Positions 1-8,624 of a stretch of DNA of 64,000 nt are shown one piece after another. Position 1 is the first letter of the stretch. The number at the start of each line of letters is the position of its first letter. Position numbers and translations under genes: made by a program. The notes under the pieces are model-generated. The model saw only the letters and a list, made by a program, of their open reading frames with translations. It did no database searches and was not told where the DNA came from. This stretch comes from Meconema thalassinum (taxonomy: Eukaryota; Arthropoda; Insecta; Orthoptera; Tettigoniidae), in the NCBI GenBank assembly GCA_946902985.2, contig OX336393.1, positions 366,588,779-366,652,778 on the forward strand. Reading direction: 5' to 3'.

Positions 1-794
1 ATTACTTTGGCAGATGAAATCTACACTTAGAATAGAGATATTCACTTCATTTAAAAACGAAATTGTAGCTAAATAATGCAGCTATGTTGTATAGCAGAAT
101 AATATAATTACATTGAAATTAAGGGTCCGGACTTCTGCAATTAAATTATTTTTCTCAATGCGAATAATTGATTTTTTAGAAAAAACATTAATAAATTTGG
201 CCCTATGGAAGCTGCGAAAACTATTCTGCTAAGCAACACTTAGAACGCATTTCTAAGCAATCTGAAGCAACAATGAGTCTTTTATGTTGAATAGGAGCAG
301 AGATATTACGTCCCAAAAATTCTTGTTATTTTTTCAAAAAATCTTTGAAAAAAAAACCATAAATTCATTTTGGATTATTTTATGCCAGAAATTCACTAGT
401 TTATACCCTTAGAATCCGTGACATGAGTTTCAAGAAAATAGAATAACATAGCTGAAATTTCATCACTAGTGTCGATGAGTACCTTTCTGGAATGTCAAGG
501 CCAGGCCGGTATAGAGTGCAGCTCGCATCCAGTCGGCCGTGATGACACGACCGAACAGCCAATAAGAAGCTCGGAAATACCTACTGTGGCACCCTTCCTA
601 GGTGGCACCAAACTGCAGGATTCGGAGTTTGTTGTATCCATGGAGTTTCTAACCTTGCATGGGGTTGTTTAAGAGATCACTAAAGGATTGGCATCAAGCT
701 TAGCTTCCGATAATATACAGCCTACACAATCGCGGCGTTCTCTGCATCAACACTGTTCTCCTAGCAGTGCGCGTATTGACCACTGCAGTGCTGA
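1..794. other. unassigned AT-rich flank
   Basis: No gene or repeat family is recognised here. A 67-codon open frame at 469-672 has no motif and is probably chance. The stretch ends at the 8-bp GATACAGC copy (795-802) that borders the hAT element. Confidence 0.4.
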
Positions 795-825
795 GATACA
801 GCCAGGGCCGGATTTAGAATTTATG

Positions 826-998
826 CACTCCTAGGCCCGTGGGTTTTTCCCGCCCCCTCTTCATACGATCGTGAAGGAGGGAGAATTTAGGCCTCAGAAA
901 GGCATTTGTGAAGGTAATATTTATTTTATTCTAATGTATCGTGAAGTAAAATCAATTAAATAAATTAAAATAATGAGAAAATCAACTGTTTCTAAATT
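826..998 (+). repeat. 173-175 bp direct duplication, left copy
   Basis: hAT-internal sequence lies immediately before the BEL-1 5' LTR and is repeated immediately after the 3' LTR (6812-6984). I saw one mismatch (GGGTTTTT versus GGGGTTTT). The empty site would contain it once, so it behaves like a target-site duplication about 35 times longer than the usual 4-6 bp. Confidence 0.9.
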
Positions 999-1188
999 TG
1001 GGAACACTGATTGAGATGTCTTTGTTTATTTTATATACTAAGCAGCCCTAGGATCTAGAGGGCATTGACTCAAGTAGTTAAGTAAAATGGCGTCCAATGG
1101 AACGGACAGCATGTAATGCAAGATGAATAAAGTTCAGTTATTTTATGTGTATTAATCTATCCATTGGTGAAGGGCCGAATATTTGACA
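999..1188 (+). repeat. BEL-1 5' LTR
   Basis: It starts TGGGAACACTG, ends TTTGACA, and is 190 bp long. AATAAA at 1126-1131 is the likely polyadenylation signal of the R/U5 region. Confidence 0.9.
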
Positions 1189-1190
1189 TT

Positions 1191-1208
1191 TGGCGCCCAG
1201 CGTAACGG
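1191..1208 (+). promoter_or_regulatory. BEL-1 primer-binding site (tRNA-Lys type)
   Basis: TGGCGCCCAGCGT begins 2 nt after the LTR. It matches the complement of the 3' end of tRNA-Lys(CUU) over its first 13 bases except one. It primes minus-strand cDNA synthesis. Confidence 0.7.
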
Positions 1209-1235
1209 CACGATAGTTTTTCTCGTCAGTGTTTT

Positions 1236-2696
1236 GTGATTACTTCCGCAATGGAGAAGGTTAAAAGTAGAAGACGAATCGACAGAGCATTGTTTGCGCG
1301 GCATTCCGTTGCACTTGATAAGTTTCTTGAAGAAGAAAAGTATGAAGAAGCTCGAGCATCATTTGCTTCTTTGGAACAGTACTTCGAGAATATCAATGCC
1401 CAGAATGAAGAGGTTATGAAATGGATGTTGGAAAACGGTGCTAGTGAACAAGAACTAGATCAAGAAGCGCTGGCGGCTGACGAGTATCGCAGTAAGTACG
1501 AACTGTTAAAAGTGCGGCGTTTAAAAATTGATTCCCTAGACCGACAATCTATCACAAGTGAAGATTCAACAAGTAATGCTCAAGTTAATAGGAAAATAAA
1601 GCTTCCAACCATAGAATTTCGTAAGTTCGGCGGTGAACTCAGAGATTGGTTGCCGTTTTGGAACCAATTCCAGCGTATTCATGAGAATGTAGGGATTGCA
1701 CCAGTTGATAAATTCTATTATCTTATACAAGCTACGTTACCCAACTCCAGAGCTAGGTCTGTTGTAGACAGTTTTCCAGCCACAGATGACAATTACGTGT
1801 TAGTGATAGAAGCACTTCAGGAACGTTTTGGTAGGGAAGATCTTCTAATTGAAGTATACATCAGGGATCTTCTCAGTTTGACCCTGCCTGCTAGTAAAAC
1901 ATGCCGTTCACTCACGGAGATGTATGATAAGCTCGAGTGCCATTTAAGGGCACTTGAATCTCTTGGTGTCACAACTGGGAAATGTGCAGCAATCCTTTGT
2001 CCTTTGTTAGAATCGTGCATGACGGAAGACTTTTTAAGAGTATGGCAGCGAAGTTCTTTATATAGTGATATATCTAATGCAGAACAACGACTTAATAAGT
2101 TCATGTCCTTCATGAAGGCGGAAGTGCAAAATGAGGAAAGGATCCATGTGGCCATGTCTGGGTTTAAACAGTCAGCTGATAGGACAAAGAAAGTGCAGAA
2201 AGATAGCAGTCCTAAATCATGTTCTAGGCAAGATGTACCAACAGCAATGGGTTTACTCTCGTTACAGGAAAATAAGCGTTCTGCTTGTATTTTTTGCAGT
2301 AATGAACACCATAGCAGCGCTGACTGCTATAAAGCACGTGATATGCCTCTCTCGGAAAAACTTGAAATTATTAAGGATAGGAAATATTGTTTTATTTGCA
2401 TTAAACCAAATCATGTAGCTAAAAAGTGCATCTTCAAGCAAAAATGTTTGATTTGTGATAAGCGCCATGTAATGTTGTTGTGTCCAGATTTTAAGAGAAG
2501 TAAGAATGTAGTTAACAGTACTGACTCCCCTAGGCCTGACGTCATGACTGTACAGAAAGATGAAGCCCTTGCTAACTTAACGTGTGATAATAGTGTGCTG
2601 CTTCCTACGCTTCTGGTGAAGGTTTGTGGGAATGGATGTGAACGTACTGTGAAGGCAGTTCTTGATACAGGGTCACAACGGTCATATATGTGTTGA
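1236..2696 (+). CDS. BEL-1 Gag plus start of protease
   Basis: This 486-codon frame encodes the capsid-like Gag polyprotein that packages the element RNA. The N-terminal part is charged and helical (residues 5-100). A DUF1759-like Gag core follows (residues about 125-300, including a LPTIEFRKFGG-type entry). Three zinc knuckles come next: CIFCSNEHHSSADC, CFICIKPNHVAKKC and CLICDKRHVMLLC (residues about 350-415). The frame ends just after the aspartic-protease active site VLDTGSQRS. An internal ATG at 1251 (MEKVKSRR) is an equally good start. The frame closes with TGA at 2694-2696 in the middle of the protease fold, while pol continues in another frame from 2690. BEL/Pao elements normally encode one continuous Gag-Pol, so this is a frameshift mutation and not a programmed boundary. 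A short repeat (TATAT) lies at the break. Confidence 0.88.
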   Translation: MITSAMEKVKSRRRIDRALFARHSVALDKFLEEEKYEEARASFASLEQYFENINAQNEEVMKWMLENGASEQELDQEALAADEYRSKYELLKVRRLKIDSLDRQSITSEDSTSNAQVNRKIKLPTIEFRKFGGELRDWLPFWNQFQRIHENVGIAPVDKFYYLIQATLPNSRARSVVDSFPATDDNYVLVIEALQERFGREDLLIEVYIRDLLSLTLPASKTCRSLTEMYDKLECHLRALESLGVTTGKCAAILCPLLESCMTEDFLRVWQRSSLYSDISNAEQRLNKFMSFMKAEVQNEERIHVAMSGFKQSADRTKKVQKDSSPKSCSRQDVPTAMGLLSLQENKRSACIFCSNEHHSSADCYKARDMPLSEKLEIIKDRKYCFICIKPNHVAKKCIFKQKCLICDKRHVMLLCPDFKRSKNVVNSTDSPRPDVMTVQKDEALANLTCDNSVLLPTLLVKVCGNGCERTVKAVLDTGSQRSYMC

Positions 2697-5600
2697 AGGG
2701 AACAGCACGGGAAATGAATTATTCTCCTGTTGGGAGAGAAACTATTGTCCATTCACTGTTCGGAGGTCAGAAAACCGGTATTTGTGAGCACAATAAATAT
2801 AGAATTCATCTTGCCAGTCTCAATAATGATTATTTGTGCAATTTTGAGGTCTTGGACCAAGAAAATATTTGTGATAATGTACCTCATATTCAGAATAGTG
2901 CCTTAGTTAATGAAATACTTGATAATACCAACAATATACAGGAAGCCATAGGTACTGCAGGTCCTGTAGAAATTCTGATTGGTGCTGACATTGCTGCCAG
3001 ACTCTTCACGGGCAATGTTAGAAGTGTATCATGTGGTTTGATAGCTATGGAGACCAGGTTAGGTTGGACCATTTTTGGTAAATATCCCAGTGAACAACCC
3101 AGAGTTACAACTGCTATGATTGTCACATCAATGTTGATTAACGATTTAAACATCTCAGATCTTTGGAAATTGGAGTTGATTGGCATTACGGATCCTGTTG
3201 ATCGGAAAACTAAGCTTGAATTGCAGTTGGAAGTTGACAAGCATTTTCAAGAGACTGTAAGGGTGAATGGTGAAGGTCGATATGAAGTCCATCTTCCCTG
3301 GAAGGATAGGCACCCCCCTCTTCCATCGAATTACATCCTGGCAGAAAAACGACTGGATTCTACTATAAAGAAATTGAAGGCTAATAACCTGTACCCAGAT
3401 TATGAACAAGTTTTTGAGGAATGGCTTGAAGAAGGTGTCATTGAACGGGTTCCTGACTCGGAGATTGTTAGTGATAGCTGTCATTATCTTCCTCACAGAC
3501 ATGTAGTGAAAGAAAATAGCACCACCAAAATTAGACCTGTGTTCGATTCATCAGCTCGTGAAAAGAATAGTCCATCATTGAATTCGTGCTTGGAGAAAGG
3601 GAGATCATTGGTAGAACAGATACCTCCACTTCTTTTAAGATTCCGTCTGAAGCAAGTGGGAGTTGTAGCTGACATCAGGCGAGCTTTCTTGCAGATTAGT
3701 ATACATGCAAATGACAGGAACCTCCTACGTTTTTTATGGAAAGATGATTTGGGGAATATAATTGTTTATCGACACAGGAGAGTTGTGTTTGGTGTTGTTT
3801 GTAGTCTTTATCTGTTAAATGCAGTTATCAGACTTCATCTCTCAAGGATTCTAGATGAATGTCATGAGGGAATTTCTGCATACTCTGAGACCACAATTAA
3901 AAGTCTTTTGGATTGTTTCTATGTTGATAATGTAGTCTCTAGCCTTGATGATGATCAGCTTAAAACATTCATTCACGAAGCCACCTCTATCATGGCTGAT
4001 GGCAAGTTCGAATTGCGTGGATGGGAGTTCTCAGATCCAGATATACTTACAGAGGCTTGTCTCACTAATGTACTTAGTTTAATCTGGGACAGAAAGCATG
4101 ACACTCTGGCCATAAGCCCAGACTGTTTCCAGAATTATCCAGAGAAAATTACCAAAAGTACTATCCTTTCCACTGCCCATAAGGTGTTTGATCCAATTGG
4201 TTTTTCTTCTCCTGTGACCCTAGAGCCAAAACTCATATTAAGAGAATTATGGAGTGTAAACATTGGGTGGGATGAAGAGGTGGATCAAGGCATTGCCAAC
4301 AGATTTGTGAAATGGGCAGATGATGTCGCATGCTTGAAAGACTTGAAGATCCCAAGATGGTTACCTTCTAACAGTGGACCTGCCGAATGGGGTGTGCATA
4401 CATTTTGTGATGCCAGCAAGGATGCCTACGCTGCAGCTGTGTTCCTGAGGGTGGAGACGACTCAGCAAGTAAATGTACAGTTGGTTCAGGCAAAAACAAG
4501 AGATTCCCCCGCAAAAAATACAGTCACGATACCTTGTCTAGAATTGCTTGCTGCATTGATAGGTGCTAGGCTCCATGAAGCAATAATTGAAGATCTTCCC
4601 AAAAGCTGTGAGTCATATTTCTGGAGTGATTCATCCACAGTCTTAGCATGGATTAGAAGAGATGATCAGTGGACTACCTTTGTGGCGAACCGTGTGAATG
4701 AGATAAGGAAGCTGACTCAACCAAAACAGTGGCATCATGTTCCAGGGATTTGTAATCCAGCTGACCTGCCATCTAGAGGCTGTTCAGGTAAAAAGTTGCT
4801 TCATTCATTATGGTGGGAGGGCCCTAAATGGTTGCACCAAAAGCGTAGCTGTTGGCCTTCGGCCGAAGTCAAGTTTGAAGAGGATGTTATTATTCAAGAA
4901 AGAAAGAGTACTGTTGTTTCCTCTATGCTTTGTGCAAATGCTGATTCTCTTCCAAGTGACTGGTACTACAGGTACTTTTCAAAGAGTGAGAAAACTATTA
5001 GAATGGTTGCTTGGATGGGTCGTTTTGTAAACAATTGTAGAGCTGCTGGCTCTGAACATTTTATGAAGAAGACGGGACCACTTTCTCCTGAAGAAGTCAC
5101 TTCTGCTGAGATAAGGGTCTTGAAACTAGTTCAGAAAGATGCATTTCCCAGTACCACGGACCCCAGAATCTCCAGCCTACAACCCTTTGAAGATCATGAC
5201 GGTCTCCTCCGCTTGCGAACCAAGATCTCCAATATACCTGACAACCACGACTTTCGGTATCCTGTACTTTTGCCCAAAAATCATCCCTTTGTGTCACGAC
5301 TGATTATGGATGTTCATATTCGAAGGTGTCATGTTGGCGTTCAAGGTCTTCTATCGATTATGAGGGAAAGATTCTGGGTGATGGGAGGAAGAAGAACACT
5401 ACGGTCAGTGTTAATTAAGTGTGCACTCTGCAAGCGCCAGGAAGCTAAACCCTTCGTAGTATCCACTCCACCACTTCCAGCAGAACGTGTGAGAGATGCT
5501 GCTGCCTTTGAAGTTTCGGGTGTCGACCTGGCTGGACCTCTTCATCTGAAAAACCACGAAAAGGCGTGGATTTGCTTGTTCACGTGTGGAGTTACCAGAG

Positions 5601-6514
5601 CTGTTCACTTGGAACTACTCCTGTCATTGTCAACAGATGCTTTCTTGCAAGCATTTCGTCGATTTGTAGCTAGGAGAGGACGACCTGCTGTAATTTTCAG
5701 TGATAATGGGACTAACGTTTCTGGTACTGAAACTGCCTTCAGTCGAATCGAGTGGTCGAAGGTACACGAGTACTGTTCAGTGGAGAGAATAAAGTGGAAG
5801 TTCAACCCACCCACTGCTGCCTGGTGGGGAGGTTGGTGGGAGAGGTTGATAGGACTAGTGAAAAGATTACTTCGGAGAACACTTGGACGTTCATCTCTTA
5901 CATACTCGGAGATGGAAACAGTGCTATGTGACTGTGAAAGTGTAGTAAACTCAAGACCTCTGACATATACAGCTGATAATTCCAATGAACTAGGAGCAAT
6001 AACGCCTGCCATGTTTCTTCAGGATATTCGTGAAGCTGCTGTGCCTGAGATTGATGTCATCGAGTCTTCCAGTTTGAACAAGAGGTTGAAGTACAGATTA
6101 AGACTTAAGGAGAATCTGAGAAAGAGGTTCCGTAGCGAGTACTTGGGTCTGCTGCGACAGCAGATGGATGTCAAGCAGCAAAAAATTGTTCAGGTTGATG
6201 ATGTTGTCCTCATTGGCAATGACAACTCAAAAAGACTAGATTGGCCTTTAGGAAAGGTCCTAGAACTTTTGCCCGGAAAGGATGGAGTCACCCGTCTTGT
6301 TCGCCTGAAGACTACATCTGGAGAGCTTCTGCGCCCAGTTCAAAGACTCTACCTCCTCCTAGAAGCCCAAGGAAGTGAACCTTCTACTTCAGACAGTGAA
6401 CTGACTGTTAAAGAAGATAGTGGTGTTTCATGTGGTAGTGTGAGTGACGTAGGGGAAGAAATCAGGACAAGGAGTGGAAGAATTGTAAAAGGGCCAAAAA
6501 GATATTTTGATTAA
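2690..6514 (+). CDS. BEL-1 Pol polyprotein
   Basis: This 1274-codon frame starts inside the protease, so its first ATG is not a natural start. Domains in order: rest of protease (to about residue 120); RT with VVADIRRAFLQI (Asp328) and FYVDN (Asp413-Asn414); RNase H with TFCDAS (Asp574), the CLELLAAL glutamate and the FWSDSS aspartate; an HHCC integrase zinc finger (HIRRCH ... CALC); integrase core Asp946 (GVDLAG), Asp1005 (SDNGTN) and Glu1051 (WWERL); and a DUF5641-like tail ending in GPKRYFD. It copies the element RNA and inserts the cDNA. The RT box is YVDN instead of YVDD: the first catalytic Asp is present, the second is Asn. I believe YVDN occurs in some BEL lineages, so this alone does not prove inactivity. 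The frameshift from Gag means this copy cannot make Gag-Pol normally. Confidence 0.92.
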   Translation: MLKGTAREMNYSPVGRETIVHSLFGGQKTGICEHNKYRIHLASLNNDYLCNFEVLDQENICDNVPHIQNSALVNEILDNTNNIQEAIGTAGPVEILIGADIAARLFTGNVRSVSCGLIAMETRLGWTIFGKYPSEQPRVTTAMIVTSMLINDLNISDLWKLELIGITDPVDRKTKLELQLEVDKHFQETVRVNGEGRYEVHLPWKDRHPPLPSNYILAEKRLDSTIKKLKANNLYPDYEQVFEEWLEEGVIERVPDSEIVSDSCHYLPHRHVVKENSTTKIRPVFDSSAREKNSPSLNSCLEKGRSLVEQIPPLLLRFRLKQVGVVADIRRAFLQISIHANDRNLLRFLWKDDLGNIIVYRHRRVVFGVVCSLYLLNAVIRLHLSRILDECHEGISAYSETTIKSLLDCFYVDNVVSSLDDDQLKTFIHEATSIMADGKFELRGWEFSDPDILTEACLTNVLSLIWDRKHDTLAISPDCFQNYPEKITKSTILSTAHKVFDPIGFSSPVTLEPKLILRELWSVNIGWDEEVDQGIANRFVKWADDVACLKDLKIPRWLPSNSGPAEWGVHTFCDASKDAYAAAVFLRVETTQQVNVQLVQAKTRDSPAKNTVTIPCLELLAALIGARLHEAIIEDLPKSCESYFWSDSSTVLAWIRRDDQWTTFVANRVNEIRKLTQPKQWHHVPGICNPADLPSRGCSGKKLLHSLWWEGPKWLHQKRSCWPSAEVKFEEDVIIQERKSTVVSSMLCANADSLPSDWYYRYFSKSEKTIRMVAWMGRFVNNCRAAGSEHFMKKTGPLSPEEVTSAEIRVLKLVQKDAFPSTTDPRISSLQPFEDHDGLLRLRTKISNIPDNHDFRYPVLLPKNHPFVSRLIMDVHIRRCHVGVQGLLSIMRERFWVMGGRRTLRSVLIKCALCKRQEAKPFVVSTPPLPAERVRDAAAFEVSGVDLAGPLHLKNHEKAWICLFTCGVTRAVHLELLLSLSTDAFLQAFRRFVARRGRPAVIFSDNGTNVSGTETAFSRIEWSKVHEYCSVERIKWKFNPPTAAWWGGWWERLIGLVKRLLRRTLGRSSLTYSEMETVLCDCESVVNSRPLTYTADNSNELGAITPAMFLQDIREAAVPEIDVIESSSLNKRLKYRLRLKENLRKRFRSEYLGLLRQQMDVKQQKIVQVDDVVLIGNDNSKRLDWPLGKVLELLPGKDGVTRLVRLKTTSGELLRPVQRLYLLLEAQGSEPSTSDSELTVKEDSGVSCGSVSDVGEEIRTRSGRIVKGPKRYFD

Positions 6515-6605
6515 CTTGTCTGTTTTGTGCCAATTTGTTTCAGGTGTGAGCAGAATGTATAATGTTCCCAGGACTATGTGAAGTTAACTGTTCCACATCC
6601 GTTAA

Positions 6606-6621
6606 CTTGGTGGGAGAATGT
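6606..6621 (+). promoter_or_regulatory. BEL-1 polypurine-rich tract
   Basis: A purine-rich stretch (TGGTGGGAGAA) lies directly before the 3' LTR, where plus-strand DNA synthesis is primed. Confidence 0.5.
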
Positions 6622-6811
6622 TGGGAACACTGATTGAGATGTCTTTGTTTATTTTATATACTAAGCAGCCCTAGGATCTAGAGGGCATTGACTCAAGAAG
6701 TTAAGTAAAATGGCGTCCAATGGAACGGACAGCATGTAATGCAAGATGAATAAAGTTCAGTTATTTTATGTGTATTAATCTATCCATTGGTGGAGGGCCG
6801 AATATTTGACA
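6622..6811 (+). repeat. BEL-1 3' LTR
   Basis: 190 bp with the same TG...CA ends as the 5' LTR and two visible differences from it. AATAAA lies at 6749-6754. Confidence 0.9.
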
Positions 6812-6984
6812 CACTCCTAGGCCCGTGGGGTTTTCCCGCCCCCTCTTCATACGATCGTGAAGGAGGGAGAATTTAGGCCTCAGAAAGGCATTTGTGAAGG
6901 TAATATTTATTTTATTCTAATGTATCGTGAAGTAAAATCAATTAAATAAATTAAAATAATGAGAAAATCAACTGTTTCTAAATT
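6812..6984 (+). repeat. 173-175 bp direct duplication, right copy
   Basis: Copy of 826-998 placed directly after the 3' LTR, followed by unique hAT sequence (ATAAACTATAAATAA). Confidence 0.9.
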
Positions 6985-7525
6985 TGATAAACTATAAATA
7001 AATAGGCCAATGATATATTAAAATAAGTTTAAACTATTTAAGATTCAATTATACACAACTCATCTTGCCTAGTATGCATCAATATAGCGCTGCCTTGGGT
7101 TTTTGTGGGTATCTACCCACATAACCTAATGACGGTACTTTTTGAGGATCAAACCAGCCTTCGGGCTGACTACCTGACAGATACACTTACAGATATTCAG
7201 ATATACATGTACACTACATCATGCATAATGTATTATTCCAATTAAACTGATAGACTATTAATATTCAAGACTTAAATTTTCTCCTAATAAAGTCGAAAAA
7301 TCTGCTGTTGCAGAATGTTTGTTGGAAAATGATGGCCACAATATAAATTGAAAAAGTGTCAACATTTTGGAAAGTTTATTTTAAATCATAAAATTATACG
7401 AAATTGGTTTAAAAAATCGTAAGTAGTAAAAGTCTGTTTAGTATATTTTAGAACTGTAAAACTAACTTTTTGAAGTACAGCAAGATTTTAAAAAATTCGG
7501 ATTAAATTTGCGCCCCTCAGCATGG
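6985..7525. other. hAT internal sequence
   Basis: AT-rich hAT filler between the two nested retroelements, with no coding frame. Its last 130 bp (about 7395-7525) are copied again at about 8138-8265. It ends in CATGG (7521-7525), the left target duplication of the solo LTR. Confidence 0.6.
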
Positions 7526-8131
7526 TGGGTAGATTATTAGCTTGGGAATAACCTAACCCCCAAGGGAAGATGATGAAGAAAAAGAAGTGGGTTTCGGACT
7601 GTAGAAAAAGGATGGAGAAATAGGACGAGAGTCCAACAGAAGTTATAATTTTAACTTTAAGTATACTCAATGGCAGCTGCCAGTGCAAATCCGCTTTCCG
7701 ATACCTAAAGTGGGTAGGGACCTGGGTGAAGCTAACAGGAAACGCAGCTGGAACTTGGGCTACTCGCAAGAAAGCTGCTATAGCGTATTCCCTCTCAAGC
7801 ATAAATATACCTACTATGGGGAAGGGTGGTGGTCTGGCAAGACAAAGAGTAACAGATTTATTGTGTATCTGTTCAATGGAGTTTGTTCTAAACAAGTATT
7901 TTGAAGAATACAAATAATTTGAATCAGCCTTGATATTTTAGTTCTTGAAATTGTAGAATTTCTTAAGAGCGACCGAATGCTTCCAAGAAGGATAGGAATA
8001 AAGCAATTATACCCTTGGGAATAATTTTGGTAAGAGTACCAATAGTTGCATTTAGAAATGACTAAGCTTTTACCCAGCAAGGCGCCGACTAAAAGTTTAG
8101 ACAATGAGAAACACTTAAATTTTGAAAAACC
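7526..8131 (-). pseudogene. decayed copy of the LTR open frame
   Basis: On the minus strand two overlapping frames carry the same protein-like sequence as the BEL-2 LTR frame at 55076-55688. The first part is MVGFSKFKCFSLSKLL and ISKCNYWYSYQNYS (about 8131-7990). After one frameshift, the second part follows (SVTLCLARPPPFPIV, PVSFTQVPTHFRYR, SILFLQSETH; about 7880-7530). Substitutions against BEL-2 are often conservative (A/V, S/A, H/Y, F/Y, T/S). I recognise no protein family. The hydrophobic end could span a membrane. Confidence 0.45.
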
Positions 8132-8624
8132 AACCATACGAAATTGGTTTAAAAAATCGTAAGTAGTAAAAGTCTGTTTAGTATATTTTAGAACTGTAAA
8201 ACTAACTTTTTGAAGTACAGCAAGATTTTTAAAAATTCGGATTAAATTTGCGCCCCTCAGCATGGTGGGTAGATTATTATTCAGAACTAATAATACAGAA
8301 CTACTTTTGTTAAGATTAACAAATGGGAAATTTAAAGGTAAGCAGGAAGCTGGCGTAGCAATTGACAATTCTTTTGGTTTTAAACCTTTTATTTGCTTTA
8401 AAATCTTCGTAAGATTTTGAAATGTTGTTAAGATTAACAAATGGGAAATTTAAAGGTAATTGACGTAATTAATGTTAAACAATAAATCAAGTACAAGAAA
8501 TATGAACAAATAACAACTTCGAAAGTAACAACAAAAAACAGGAAGAAATGAAATAGAAGTTTCTATATCTTCTTGTACTAATACAGAACTACTTTTGTTA
8601 AGATTAACAAATGGGAAATTTAAA
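8132..8624. repeat. mosaic insert built from neighbouring segments
   Basis: About 490 bp interrupts the solo LTR exactly where AAAACCAACC should continue to AAGCAGG.AGCTGGCG. It consists of copied pieces: hAT flank plus LTR end (copy of about 7395-7538), AATACAGAACTACTTTT (from about 9240), TTAAGATTAACAAATGGG (from about 9052), a block from 8982-9090, and a block from 9153-9256. All sources lie within about 1.1 kb. Confidence 0.75.

Larger units (their letters stand above)
999..6811 (+). mobile_element. BEL-1: BEL/Pao LTR retrotransposon
   Basis: This is a complete element: a 190-bp LTR (TG...CA), a tRNA-Lys-type primer-binding site, a gag frame with zinc knuckles and a protease start, a pol frame (rest of protease, RT, RNase H, integrase, C-terminal domain), a purine-rich tract, and a second LTR. 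The order protease-RT-RNase H-integrase together with the BEL-type C-terminal domain identifies BEL/Pao. The two LTRs differ at two positions I can see (GTAG/GAAG near 1076/6699, GTGAAGG/GTGGAGG near 1168/6791), so insertion is recent. A frameshift inside the protease splits the reading frame. It lies inside the hAT element at 803-10965. Confidence 0.93.
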
